From Stercorarius parasiticus (Eukaryota > Chordata > Aves > Charadriiformes > Stercorariidae), in contig VWZL01000708.1 of NCBI GenBank assembly GCA_013396915.1, forward strand, positions 375,852 through 439,851: a DNA stretch of 64,000 nucleotides, read 5' to 3'. Both the position numbers and the translations under genes were made by a program. The notes beneath the pieces are model-generated. The model was not told the origin of the DNA. It did no database searches and worked only from the letters and a program-made list of their open reading frames with translations. Of the stretch, positions 25,201-35,222 are shown in pieces; position 1 is the stretch's first letter, and each line of letters starts with the position of its first letter.

Positions 25201-26169
25201 TACCATTAATTCATTCCTACTCCAGTGGTAAACTCTATCAGAGCAAGAGGGTGGACAACTAACCGACAATAATTTTTTTAGGTATCCCAGCTATACGTAT
25301 TGCTAGGTAAACTTTAATATCAGAAACACAGTAAGATTAAGCCACAATAATTTTCTCCATCATGACTTACTGATTATGTTCCAAAAATGCTGAAGCAAGA
25401 AGTTTATAAAAGTGTTTATTTTAGTGCTGCTACAGGGTTACTTTGCCCCAAACAGTCAAAATGCTTTTACTTAGGTATTACCAGTTCATTCAACCCACAC
25501 TGGCCACCTTTATTTGAATTTACTTTGGGATTTTTAGCCTGTCTACTTTGCAGGGAGGGTACACACCAACTCAGTTGAGCACTGAGGGTCAGCAGCACCT
25601 CCTGAGTGTCCTCAGTCCTCAGAAGAACCATTACCCCTGTCCCTGGGTAAGAATCAAACTCGTTAAAAAGTATGGGAAATACCCCGGAAACTCTAACACC
25701 ACAGAGAATTGGTGGCAGTGAAACAGTTACACGAACATTGTCCTTTATGCTCCACCTAAGGTGCAGTATGCAAAGCCAGATTCCTTTGGCTACCTACAGT
25801 GCTCATCTTTGGGTGTATGATCAGGGCTGGGCTAAGGAGAGGAAGGCTGGCGTGTGCACAAGGACAACCATGCATTTGCTCTGCATGTTAGAGCACTGAA
25901 AAGTATGATTACCTGCATACCTCATTATTGGACTACTTCAGTGGATTCTGACTACCCTTGAGATACAGATTAGGCAGAAAAGATAGTTCATGACCCTTAT
26001 TTAGAAAGGACCCGTTGTCAGTATTAAAAGATGGGTTTTATGGAGAACTTAACTTCAGATTGAATTGCCTGTGCAAGCGATAGTTCTGCACATATGCACA
26101 CACATGTGCTTGAGGCACACACTCATACACACAGATGATGTTGGGCTCTTGCTGTAGTCCAAGCTGAGG

Positions 26170-26200
26170 CTGCTCCAGGGGCTGGCTGCCCCAGGAGCAG
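26170..26200. other. strong GC-rich hairpin, 12-bp stem
   Basis: Arms CTGCTCCAGGGG (26170-26181) and CCCCAGGAGCAG (26189-26200) are complementary at 11 of 12 positions around a 7-base loop (CTGGCTG). It lies in a short GC-rich patch (about 26140-26260). The loop is small and the stem short for a microRNA precursor. I recognise no known RNA. Confidence 0.7.
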
Positions 26201-26703
26201 TCTGCACACCACAGTGGTGCTAGGTGAGCGTGGATGTTCACACCCAAGTGTCAATCAGCCTTCCAACTAGCACAGCTGGTGAGTGAAATCATGAGGCTGC
26301 CTGGTTCCTACCTTGATGAGACAACTTAGAGGTTTCTTGAGCTCTACCAAGAACTTCATGTCTATTACTACTATGCTGTTTAAATCATATCACTTGACAT
26401 GCATGTCTGTGCTATTTTCTGTTCAGCTTGTAAGGGTTCAAGCCTGCAAAAAGGGTCTTTAAAGGGACATTCTAAGCGTTGGTCATATTTGCTACCCTGC
26501 AGACCATCTACAGTCTTTTTTCCTGGTTTTATAACAAACCAGTCATCACACCTTTAGTCTGATAATTTTCACCAGCAGCAAGATCATTTTTTAAGCAGAA
26601 TGGTAGTGTGGAAATGGAAGGGAACTGAGACTGGGAATTTGCTTCTTCTGGCTGTGCTTGAGTAAAACACAGTGGAGAAGCAGTACAAGTCACCTTTTTC
26701 CTC

Positions 26704-26738
26704 TGTGTGTGTGTGTGTTTGTGTGTACAATACACACA
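26704..26738. repeat. (TG)n microsatellite ending in a self-complementary hairpin
   Basis: A TG run at 26704-26727 is followed by CAA and TACACACA. TGTGTGTA (26720-26727) pairs perfectly with TACACACA (26731-26738) over a three-base loop, so the repeat ends in its own inverted copy. Confidence 0.9.
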
Positions 26739-27087
26739 TACGATATATGTGAATGCAATTTCCTGTTCACTATTCTGAAAGACTTTAAAAAGAATTGACT
26801 CCTTCAGCTCTTTCTCCATTATAGTGATACAGATTTGAAACACCTCAAAACTTGCTTCTTGGATAGAAAAGCTAATAAGCAATAATTAAGATTGAAAAGG
26901 CTTGTTGTTTTTTAACTAAGCTAAACTGTCATACAATATCTACTATAGCAGGATATTTGAGGTCCACAAAAGGTTAATCACTAAAACTTAGCACATAGCC
27001 ACTATGGCAAAGCACTTCAGGGACTTCAAATTAGGGTTAACTGACTTGCCCCCACCTTAGTCACCCCTTATCTGTGCACCTGTGTAG

Positions 27088-27132
27088 TTAAGCACCTATT
27101 AGAGTACAAATTAATAGGTCTGAGGTACTTAA
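27088..27132. repeat. relic of an old palindromic interspersed repeat (copy F)
   Basis: TTAAGCACCTATTA (27088-27101) has an inverted partner TAATAGGT...ACTTAA (27112-27132) with a short insertion in the right arm. The arm sequence matches the 'taagcacctaa' module of the other copies in this window. Confidence 0.35.
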
Positions 27133-27181
27133 GATGATCTAAAGACTTATAGTGATGTAATCTGTTTAAGATGATGTAAAG
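27129..27181. repeat. direct repeat of a 16-mer, 37-bp period
   Basis: TTAAGATGATCTAAAG (27129-27144) recurs as TTAAGATGATGTAAAG (27166-27181), 15 of 16 identical, offset 37 bases. The sequence between and beyond the copies does not continue the repeat well. Confidence 0.75.
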
Positions 27182-28359
27182 GTTTAACATAGATTATGAT
27201 ACTTATGTTTCTGAAAGCTTTAGTTTGGTTTATCTGCAAAAACCCTTCCAAGACATGGTTTGGAGGGGATAGAGGTAAAGAAGGAAAAGGGGAACATCAG
27301 GAATGTTGAATAGTTAAGAAGTGAAGGTGCATATTTTGCCTCAAGCCATGCACTTGAAAGAATATAGTAAGTACAGGTCTAGAATCTCATGATTAACCTG
27401 GAATACTAAGAAGATGCTAGTCAATCTAGTCTATTAAGTATGTCCAAAGTGTGTTCATGGAAAATTACTGCTGACATTATTAGGTAGTTGCTAGATTTGT
27501 TATTTGGGAACCATTAGAGTTGTTTGGCTATTTAAAGTGGTATAAATGGGATTTTAATTTCTGGGATGAATATATATGCATTTTGATCAATTTTATTTAA
27601 AACATATACAACTTTGTTGAGAGTTGACAGCATTCATCACCTTCCAATTTCTACCCAGCACTGCAATAAGATATTGTCAGTTGTGATGATTGCTGGGAAT
27701 TGCTATAGTTACCTAACTGTAAGTTATATTGTCATGCATATGTACAAGAGGGGGAAACCTAAGCAAGGCATTCAACCCTAATTGTCATACGTCCTCATCT
27801 TTAAAAACTTAATGAAGAATCCTAAACTTGTTTTCCCTTATGTACTTCTCCCTCTGAAAAAAATGGGATTTTTACTACTCATTTGGGAAAGTACACCACA
27901 ATGGCTTCAATGCTTTGCGTTTAATGAAGTAAGAAAGCATTTAAGGATTTAAGATTTGTTAGAGTTTTAATTTTTGCCTTCCTTCCAAAGCAATGTGAAC
28001 TTTTCAGCCTACGCACTAAAGATTGAAGTTCCACAAAGATAAAAATGGACAATGTTTCTTTAGCAGACAATTTGTCACATAGCCTTTAAGTTTTACTAGC
28101 CCGGAGAGATATCCGACAACTAAATAGTGAAAGGAAAGTGAATGATTAGCTGGCAGACCTTCAGGCTACTGAAAGATAGTTTTAGTAGCCTGTCATGAAA
28201 ATCTGTGGCCTCAGGCTGCAGGGCTACTTTTTATTTCCAAGCCTGTTATTGATTTTGGTATGAAGAAAATAATTTGGTATTGTTGCTTAAGGTGTCACTG
28301 AGAAAGGAAAAAAAAAAGTAAAAAAAACCCCAACAACCACGTTTCATTTGTTAACAGTT

Positions 28360-28719
28360 TTTACTTCAAATTTACCTTTTTATTACAACAGGGACTGAGC
28401 TGGTAGATGAAGGGCATTTACTACTTAAAGGTACTACCGTCTTTATGAAACATGGCACACTAATCGAAAACACAAGTAAACTGAAAATTAAATTTAAAAG
28501 CCTATAATTTAGTATCTTCCTTGCCAGGAATGATGACTTTCATTTACGGAGGGAATCCAGAGCTGCTCAGGGTCAGTCTGATGTGTGCCATTTTCAGGCC
28601 TATCGCAGAGGCTGATGGAGTTGATTAATTTCTTGGAACTCAGCTTTGTCTTCTCCAGCTCACTGAACAACTTCATTTCAGCTGATGAGTTCAAACAGGG
28701 GTCAGAGCAATCCTCATTT
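28360..28719 (-). other. candidate minus-strand terminal exon
   Basis: Read on the minus strand, an acceptor-like ATTGTCAG ends at 28720. From 28719 an open frame of about 70 codons runs to a TAA at 28509-28511, and an AATAAA signal follows about 130 bases downstream (plus-strand TTTATT near 28380). The peptide is balanced in composition, beginning NEDCSDPCLNSSAEMKLFSE and ending SHHSWQGRY. I do not recognise it. The frame joins without a stop to the candidate exon at 29439-29515. ORFs this long are common by chance here, and the acceptor's pyrimidine tract is only moderate. Confidence 0.25.
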
Positions 28720-29438
28720 CTGACAATCCCACAAAATGGGAATTAATTTTATGAGTTAGTACTATTGCGTTCAAAACTAAGCAGAAAGCAGTCAGCTAAC
28801 TTAACATAAGGAGGGAAAGAAATATTCCATTTACAAAGCTTACTAAGATAGACTGAACTGCTTAAAAATACAGGAAAATATTTACATTAGCTAGAGAAAA
28901 TGATTAAACATCCCATAGAATCTAATACCTGAAAATCCATTTAAGGTCCATGGCAGAGCAAACACTTAAATTGTAGCTGTTGCTTTTCATCATTATTTAA
29001 AAAACACATTCAGGTGGATTAAAATGAGTGAGAGAGAACTGAAAGATGCAGGGCAACAAGGAGATCATACCTGCTTTAGAGGTAACAAGACTACAAGTTC
29101 TAATTTTGTTTCAGTGGATGCAGAGACATAAAAAAGCAATGCTGCTCAAGTAAGTAGTAACAGCATTTAACATTAAGAATATTGATACTCTTTTCAGAAT
29201 CGAGTATTTCACAATGCAATCTTCAGTCTTTCCGCTCAAAGATGATTAAATAAAAATAACATTACTAAATGAACGCAATTTTGAAAAACAATATACAAAC
29301 AACACCACTTGACCTAATTTTATTCACGTCTTTCAGATACTACTGGGACTTATTTTAAAGATTTTTTTATAATTATTATTTGCATAGAATGATCTAGAAC
29401 TACTCATATCTTGACATAACTATATAAGCTAAACTTAC

Positions 29439-29515
29439 GTATTGGAAGCATTCGCTAAGGGCATTGTTCTTCCCAGTGCCCTGGTTTGAAAAACCTGCAA
29501 TGCCTGAAACACCTC
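29439..29515 (-). other. candidate minus-strand internal exon
   Basis: On the minus strand an acceptor (CCTCTTCCACATGTCTAG) precedes 29515 and a near-consensus donor (CCAATAC|GTAAGTTT) follows 29439, enclosing 77 bases. Read from its first base the frame is open (EVFQALQ...PLANASN), and its two leftover bases complete a codon with the first base of the candidate exon at 28719. The pair therefore forms a continuous frame to the stop at 28509 with a 719-base intron. No family is recognised. Confidence 0.25.
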
Positions 29516-29858
29516 CTAGACATGTGGAAGAGGTTTTTCTCTTTCATGTGCTGGGGTCCGATTGAATAGCAGAGATCAGGAACGAGGACAGCACCACATC
29601 CTGCAGCAGTGAATGTAAGTTTTCTCAAATATACAATTACCTCTTCTTGATTTGATGTAGAAAAGTTAAAACACTGCCTTAAAAATGGAGTTATGTTCAA
29701 GTCCTGTGGTTTCTTATTCATATATAATCTGAGCAGTGCAACAACAAGCTATAAACTGTAGATTTTCCTGCTTCACCTGGTTTCTGATGTAAGTGCAATG
29801 TTTGACTTCTATCTCCACCAGTTGATAAGCAAAAACTAACATCTCTTCCTTTCTTCAG

Positions 29859-29916
29859 GGTACGACACAACTCTGGCTGGATAGCATGGTGGAAGTAGAC
29901 AGAAAAGTCAAATACG
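29859..29916 (+). other. candidate exon with strong splice sites
   Basis: A strong acceptor (TCTCTTCCTTTCTTCAG) ends at 29858 and a consensus donor (AAATACG|GTGAGA) follows 29916. The 58 bases are open in exactly one frame, starting at the first base (GTTQLWLDSMVEVDRKVKY plus one base). That leftover base matches the phase needed by the GC-rich candidate exon at 37622. It lies on the opposite strand to the nearby candidates at 28.5 and 29.5 kb, so at most one set is likely real. No protein family is recognised. Confidence 0.25.
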
Positions 29917-32900
29917 GTGAGATTACAAAGCTCACCTTGTTGTTACTTTGATGTTTTATCTTTCCTCCAACTTGTAAAAGGACCTATTTATTCATTCCCC
30001 AACCTGGTGGTTCAAAAAAACCACAGCATCCAAAAAACATCAGTCCAACACTGATTGTCTAGAAGGCTAGGGTTGGAAATCTTATTGAGTGAAATAACCA
30101 TGGTTGTGGATTTATCCTGCCAGGATATTATCCATTTCTACGCATTGTTAACCAACGCATATAGGAGGACAGTTTATCTAACTCAAATGTTGTAATATGA
30201 ATTTTTTTTGCAGACATCATACAGTTTCTAGTGTCTTTTGAATATTTTTATTATAATTATTTTAAAAGTTCAAACCAAGTCTTACAAGTCTAAATCAGTG
30301 AAATGAGATCAGTACCAAGAAATATTGTTGTATTTCTTTGTATTATCTACGTCTTTGATATGCAGATTTTCATAATAATTTCAATAGGTGATGTTCAGAC
30401 ATCAGACTAGTCTTGCCAGTTTGAAAATCCCTGATGCAAAGCATCCAAGTCAGTCATTACTAAATCATATGTGGTGGCACGTGTAATAAGAGCACTTGTC
30501 CCATGAGATTCCTACCTGATATCTCAGAGTTCTCTTAAAATTGACCAAATGCTTTATTCTACATTTATGTAGTCCACAAAGGTTAAAAAGAGCATTTTTA
30601 TAAGTACATAATTTTTTCTGTTTTTTCTGATTCCATGCAACATATGTAAATAAAGTCAGCTTTTCAAGGAAAAAAAAAAGTATGGGAAAGAATAATTTAA
30701 GAACTTCAGTAGGTCAGGTAACTGTTGGATTTTTGTTCACAGCAATTTGATCAGATAACAGAATTAGACTTTAACAAATCTATTTTGAACATCAGGTACT
30801 TTATTAAATACAACAATTCGCTCTCCTGCTTGCACCATCCACCCATCAGTTTATAATTGGATCTAGCAAAACGCAATATTCTACCAGTCAACTTATCTAA
30901 TGATTGACTCCAAAAGCAATCAAAAATCCCAACAGTTGTTTACTTACATTCATTTCATGCTAATGCTTTAAGTGGTGATAAAATGCACATGAAAAGAGAA
31001 GAGAAAAACTTCTATTTTAAATGACACACCTGAGAAGAGTCTAATCTGCAGATTTACTATTCAAATCACAGAGAATGTTGCTCTGGTCTCTCCTATTTAG
31101 AGGCTTCTATGTATATGTTATTTATATGGGAAAACTGGTCATAGATTTCTTCTAGTTTATTCCTAGTTTTCCAGCTATTGCATCTGATTGAACCATTTTG
31201 AAAAAAAGAACAAGCAAAAGTTCCTCTGTCAGTAAGTCTCTGACAGAATTCTTCTCTGCAAAACACACAAACCACAAATGCTTAAAAAGAATAAGTGATA
31301 CTGAGGTACAAGGGATCACTCTTTTGTGTTGTTTTGCATAATTTTGCACAATCCTTCCTGTGCAGGCACTAAACAAAGACACTAACTTTCTTTCCCAGCA
31401 GTTCATGGCAGTGCTTATGCAGGCATTGATTTTTGACTGTGCCCCTTTTCTCACCCTTTACTTACCTGGGAGAAAGGGAGATGAGTTAGAGCTTTTGCTT
31501 ATCTGTATGATGTTCTGGGTTGCCCTCTTAAATAGGGTTGACTCATGAAACTGCAAACCTCGGGTTCAAAACATGCATCACTTTGCTGAGAGGAATAAAT
31601 GAAACATTTTCCAAGTGAACCCTTCAAACTTCCATTGTTATATATATTGAAAGATATGGCAAATCAGTAGCTGAGAGCTAGAAGACAAAAGAATAATTTC
31701 TGCTGTCACCAATGAGTGCAGCAATTGTTGAAGCACAAACTCTGTCCTGGTGGAGTACATGGAGTTTAGGAGTTTTCATTCAACAGATGATGTTTGACAC
31801 TAACTCATGTAAATCCTATAAATCTTCTTGTCTAATGAAGCTGAGATCTTGATGCAGATCTTATCAGCAGCAGACGTGAATAATACAATGTTTTTAATTG
31901 ATAAACATATTTACATTCTCATGTATTTCACTCAGAATAAATTACCCCATTGCAATTCGCAATGAAACAAATCAAACTGTGAATAACAGTTTAAAATGTC
32001 ACTATGACAATGAACCTTAGCTACTTAGAAGTGAATTTTTCTGTAAGTCTTCTTTATATAGAAGTACTTATGATGTGGATAGCACGACTAGAGGGGGGCA
32101 AAAACCTGAGCATGGTTTAGTTCCACTACAGAAGCCTTGAAATGCTATGAATCACAATCGATGGCCTATAAAGATTACATGCTGGGGAAAAAAAAGGTGA
32201 TATGCAACTAATTTTTAGTTTGAATTATGCATAAAATCTCCAAAGGTATCATCCTCTTCAGGGGGAAAAAAAAAAAAAGAAAGAAAATGAATGTATTCAT
32301 CCTATTCATTTTGAGCAAGTATTGCTCATTTTTCTTCAAACCTCTCCTATTACTGGGTTTACTTAAGTAATTAAGTATTCCATTTGTAACTGCAATTACT
32401 AGTTATCAGATTATACACAATAATGATTAAAAGGTACATCGAACACTGAAAGTGGATGGGGAGAGTTATCTGATCCAGTTCTGCAAGTGGTAACACATTT
32501 TGCGAAGTGAAAATCTATCTTTTTAGACTAATTTTTCTGGCTCTTTCTCCTTCCAGCATGTGCAAAACTTTCACACTGCCTCTGCTTTTCCAAGTCACAG
32601 GATGGTAATTTATGGTTTGCTCACAGCTATCCACAGTGCATCTAACCCCCACCTCAAAGAGTCTTATTATGATGGTTTTACCTTTTCTTTTCCTCAATAA
32701 GGGAGGAAGTTAGGCTATTAAAATCCACAGTCCTACTATTGAACCAGATTACAATGCTGTGCCATTTCTCTGTTGATGCTGTGACTCCTCAACATTTGGT
32801 ATTTTCTGTGCTAGAATGAAGTTGGACTGTGAGTGTCATAAATTACAACAACTTCCAGATCCTGGATACCTTGAACACAAGGATTACAAGCAGTGCTGTA

Positions 32901-34139
32901 ATCTACTTTGAACTCATGGGCACCATTTATGTAATCTTCTGGGTAGTACTGCTGGCACCTAAAATCATTTGTGCACATACAGACCTCTACATGATAATTT
33001 CTAAACTGAAAACTGATTACTCAATAAGAATTTCCATGAATTAGAATATAAAGATAATTTGAAAGGATGAGAGATTAAAAATTAGACAGACTTTTGTGCT
33101 TTGAAGTGCTGAGAACTTTGAACTTCCACCAATGTCAGGAGACATTCTGTCACCTGCAGAACTTTCATTGGCACTGTACGGTATGAAATCAAATCGATCT
33201 TTCGGTATCACAAGTTTCAGCCACAATTTTAAGATCTAAAAAGTGCAAGTATGCTTGTATCTATGTAAGCTGTAAATTGGAGTTGCAAGTTTTTCTGCAG
33301 TAAAAATGAAATTATATACTTTTCAAAACTAACTGTAGGATGAAAAATGAGAGGGACTATGTACTCAGGTTTGACACATATACGTTACCTTTATTTCAGA
33401 CACTGCTGTTTCTGATGAACTAAGTATGGAAAGATTCTAGCAGTCTTCTGGCCCAATATATGAAAGCAGTAAGACTTACTAAAGACTAAATTAATACATA
33501 ATAGCAAACACTTCTGCGTCAGCTACTTGCCATCTCTCCTTGTAACACAAGAAAATGGACAATACACATGGGAACTGTGTGCTATCCATTCAGAGGTCTT
33601 CAAATAGCATTCCTTAATTAATCCCCACGGGATACAGTTCTGAGAAGTGGAGTAACTAGTTTCTCTCATTACTGAGTTTTTCTCTATATAAATATGTTAC
33701 ACCAATGGGGCAGCAAACTGTTATGAATTGGGATTTTACATTTATTTTATCGCCCTTAATCTTGCCTTTCACAAACAAGACCTCACATACACTGTGCTTC
33801 ACTGTACTCTGTCCATTTATGCCTAGAAAAGATAAAGCACAGATTGCAGCTGTTGCGACACTGCTACCCAGGCCCAGCAATTCACTGCTAATCTGGCAAT
33901 CTGACCTGAAGGGACCAGTTTTAGGAAGAATGTAATTTAGTCATTATGCCCATTGAGTTTTAGGTTTATCTCAGCCTCTCAGTAACTTCACCCCGAGCAT
34001 TGTCAGTTATACTGTTCTGAACAATCGCTCATGAATTAATATAGTCTCTGACGCACCTGGCCGTGACACTCTGAAGATGTCAAAAAATGAGAACCGGGAG
34101 TCAAACTGCTGCTGAAAGTCAAGTGATAGCCAACAGAAG
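29917..34139. other. AT-rich non-coding DNA, no gene recognised
   Basis: Chance-length ORFs, an A10 run near 30670 and an A-rich tract at 32266 occur here. On the minus strand a strong acceptor-like tract (GTGTGTTTTGCAG) near 31260 opens into a frame of about 50 codons that ends near 31093 without a donor. This is too weak to list as an exon. Confidence 0.5.
32266..32288 (+). repeat. A-rich low-complexity tract
   Basis: A13 followed by GAAAGAAAA. It is a simple sequence directly after a G5 run. Confidence 0.9.
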
Positions 34140-35127
34140 ATATGAAAATAACTTGGTAAAAAAGTGGCTGAATGGCCGTGCCCAGAGAGTTGTGATTAAT
34201 GGGGTGAAATCCTCTTGGCGACTGGTCACCAGTGGGGTCCCTCAGGACTCAGTTTTGGGGCCAGTTTTGTTCAATATCTTTATCAATGATCTGGATGAGG
34301 GGATTGAGTGAACCCTCAGTAAGTTCTCAGACAACACCAAACTAGGTGGGAGTGTTGATCTGCTTGAGGGTAGGAAGGCTCTACAGAGGGACCTGGACAG
34401 GCTGGATTGATGGGCCAAGGCCAATTGTATGAGGTTTAATGAGGCCAAGTGCCGGGTCCTGCATTTCGGTCACAACAACCCCAAGCAACGCTACAGGCTT
34501 GGGGAAGAGTGGCTAGAAAGCTGCCCAGCAGAAAAGGACCTGGGGGTGCTGGTGGACAACCAGCTTAACATGAGCCAGCAGTGTGCCCAGGTGGCCAAGA
34601 AGGCCAACAGCATTCTGGCTTGTATCAGGAATAGCGTGGCCAGCAGGAGTAGGGAAGTGATCGTGCCTCTGTACTCGGCACTGGTGAGGCCTCACCTCGA
34701 GTACTGTGTTCAGTTCTGGGCCCCTCTGTACAAGAGGGACATTGAAGTGCTGGAGTGGGTCCAGAGGAGAGCTACCAAGCTGGTGAGGGATCTGGAGACC
34801 AAGCCATATGAGGAGAGGCTGAGGGAACGGGGCATGTTTAGTTTGGAGAAGAGGAGGCTGAGGGGAGACCTCATTGCCCTCTACAACTACCTGAAAGGAG
34901 GTTGTAGAGAGGTGGGTGTTGGCCTCTTCTCCCAGGTGAATAATGACAGGACCAGAGGAAATGGTCTGAAGCTGCGGCAGGGGAGGTTTAGATTAGATAT
35001 TAGGAAGAACTACTTTACTGGAAGAGTGGTCAGGCACTGGAACAGCCTGCCCAGGGAGGTGGTTGAGTCACCATCCCTAGAGGTATTTAAGAAACGTCTA
35101 GATTTGGCACTTCAGGGCATGCTCTAG
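34140..35127 (+). pseudogene. CR1 ORF2 (reverse transcriptase C-terminal half), inactivated
   Basis: The frame encodes the end of a non-LTR reverse transcriptase and the conserved CR1 C-terminal region (for example [20 protein letters not shown] and [20 protein letters not shown]). The motif around [20 protein letters not shown] is present with Asp where Gly is usual. The catalytic F-A-D-D box reads F-S-D-N at 34324-34335. In-frame TGA stops occur at 34309 and 34408; the downstream frame is then open to the natural TAG at 35125. The upstream endonuclease and most of the RT fingers are missing through 5' truncation. The copy cannot make an active enzyme. Confidence 0.93.
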
Positions 35128-35204
35128 TGGCAGAGATTGTAGAGGGGTTTTTTGTGTGTGTATCGTTGGACTCGATGATCTCAAAGGTCCCTTCCAACCA
35201 TGAA

Positions 35205-35222
35205 GATTCTATGATTCTATGA
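35205..35222 (+). repeat. CR1 terminal octamer repeat
   Basis: Two and a quarter tandem units of GATTCTAT close the CR1 element. This short tandem repeat is diagnostic of CR1 3' ends, which end in an octamer repeat and not in a poly(A) tail. Confidence 0.95.

Larger units (their letters stand above)
17470..26169. other. AT-rich non-coding DNA, no gene recognised
   Basis: This long stretch shows only chance-length ORFs (the longest are 117 codons at 22313-22666 minus and 101 codons at 24733-25038 minus) and homopolymers: T13 at 18071, G9 at 18240, T15 at 19243, T11 at 21055. Weak similarity to the palindromic repeat family is visible near 17770-17810 and 22460-22480, but too diverged to call. 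Confidence 0.55.
26201..28359. other. AT-rich non-coding DNA, no gene recognised
   Basis: The stretch holds a TG repeat with hairpin (26704-26738), a palindromic repeat relic (27088-27132) and a direct repeat (27129-27181). ORFs are of chance length. A GACTTGCCC motif near 27041 hints at a MIR core in reverse orientation but is too short to call. Confidence 0.5.
34140..35222 (+). mobile_element. CR1 LINE, 5'-truncated, 3' end intact
   Basis: The element carries the C-terminal half of CR1 ORF2 followed by a short 3' UTR and the characteristic CR1 terminus: TTGGACTCGATGATCTC, then TCCCTTCCAACC, then GATTCTATGATTCTATGA at 35205-35222. CR1 elements retrotranspose by target-primed reverse transcription, typically truncate at the 5' end and make no long target-site duplication. 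The body is GC-richer than its surroundings and the 3' ORF is open for more than 230 codons, so this is the youngest CR1 copy in the window. The 5' breakpoint is estimated (34100-34160). Confidence 0.95.

Noticed and set aside
25560..25640. CTGAGGG...CCTCAG-rich segment resembling the palindromic repeat's stem
   Set aside because: The module order does not fit the other copies and the match is too short.
30640..30680. AATAAA followed 17 bases later by A10, resembling a retrocopy tail
   Set aside because: No recognisable coding or UTR body upstream and no clear target-site duplication; likely chance in AT-rich DNA.
31093..31275. Minus-strand frame after a strong acceptor-like TGTGTTTTGCAG
   Set aside because: No donor follows, two frames are equally open, and no polyadenylation signal is nearby. 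Too weak to list as an exon.
34242..34448. 68-codon minus-strand ORF within the 34 kb CR1
   Set aside because: Antisense shadow of CR1 ORF2, as is the frame at 34513-34695.
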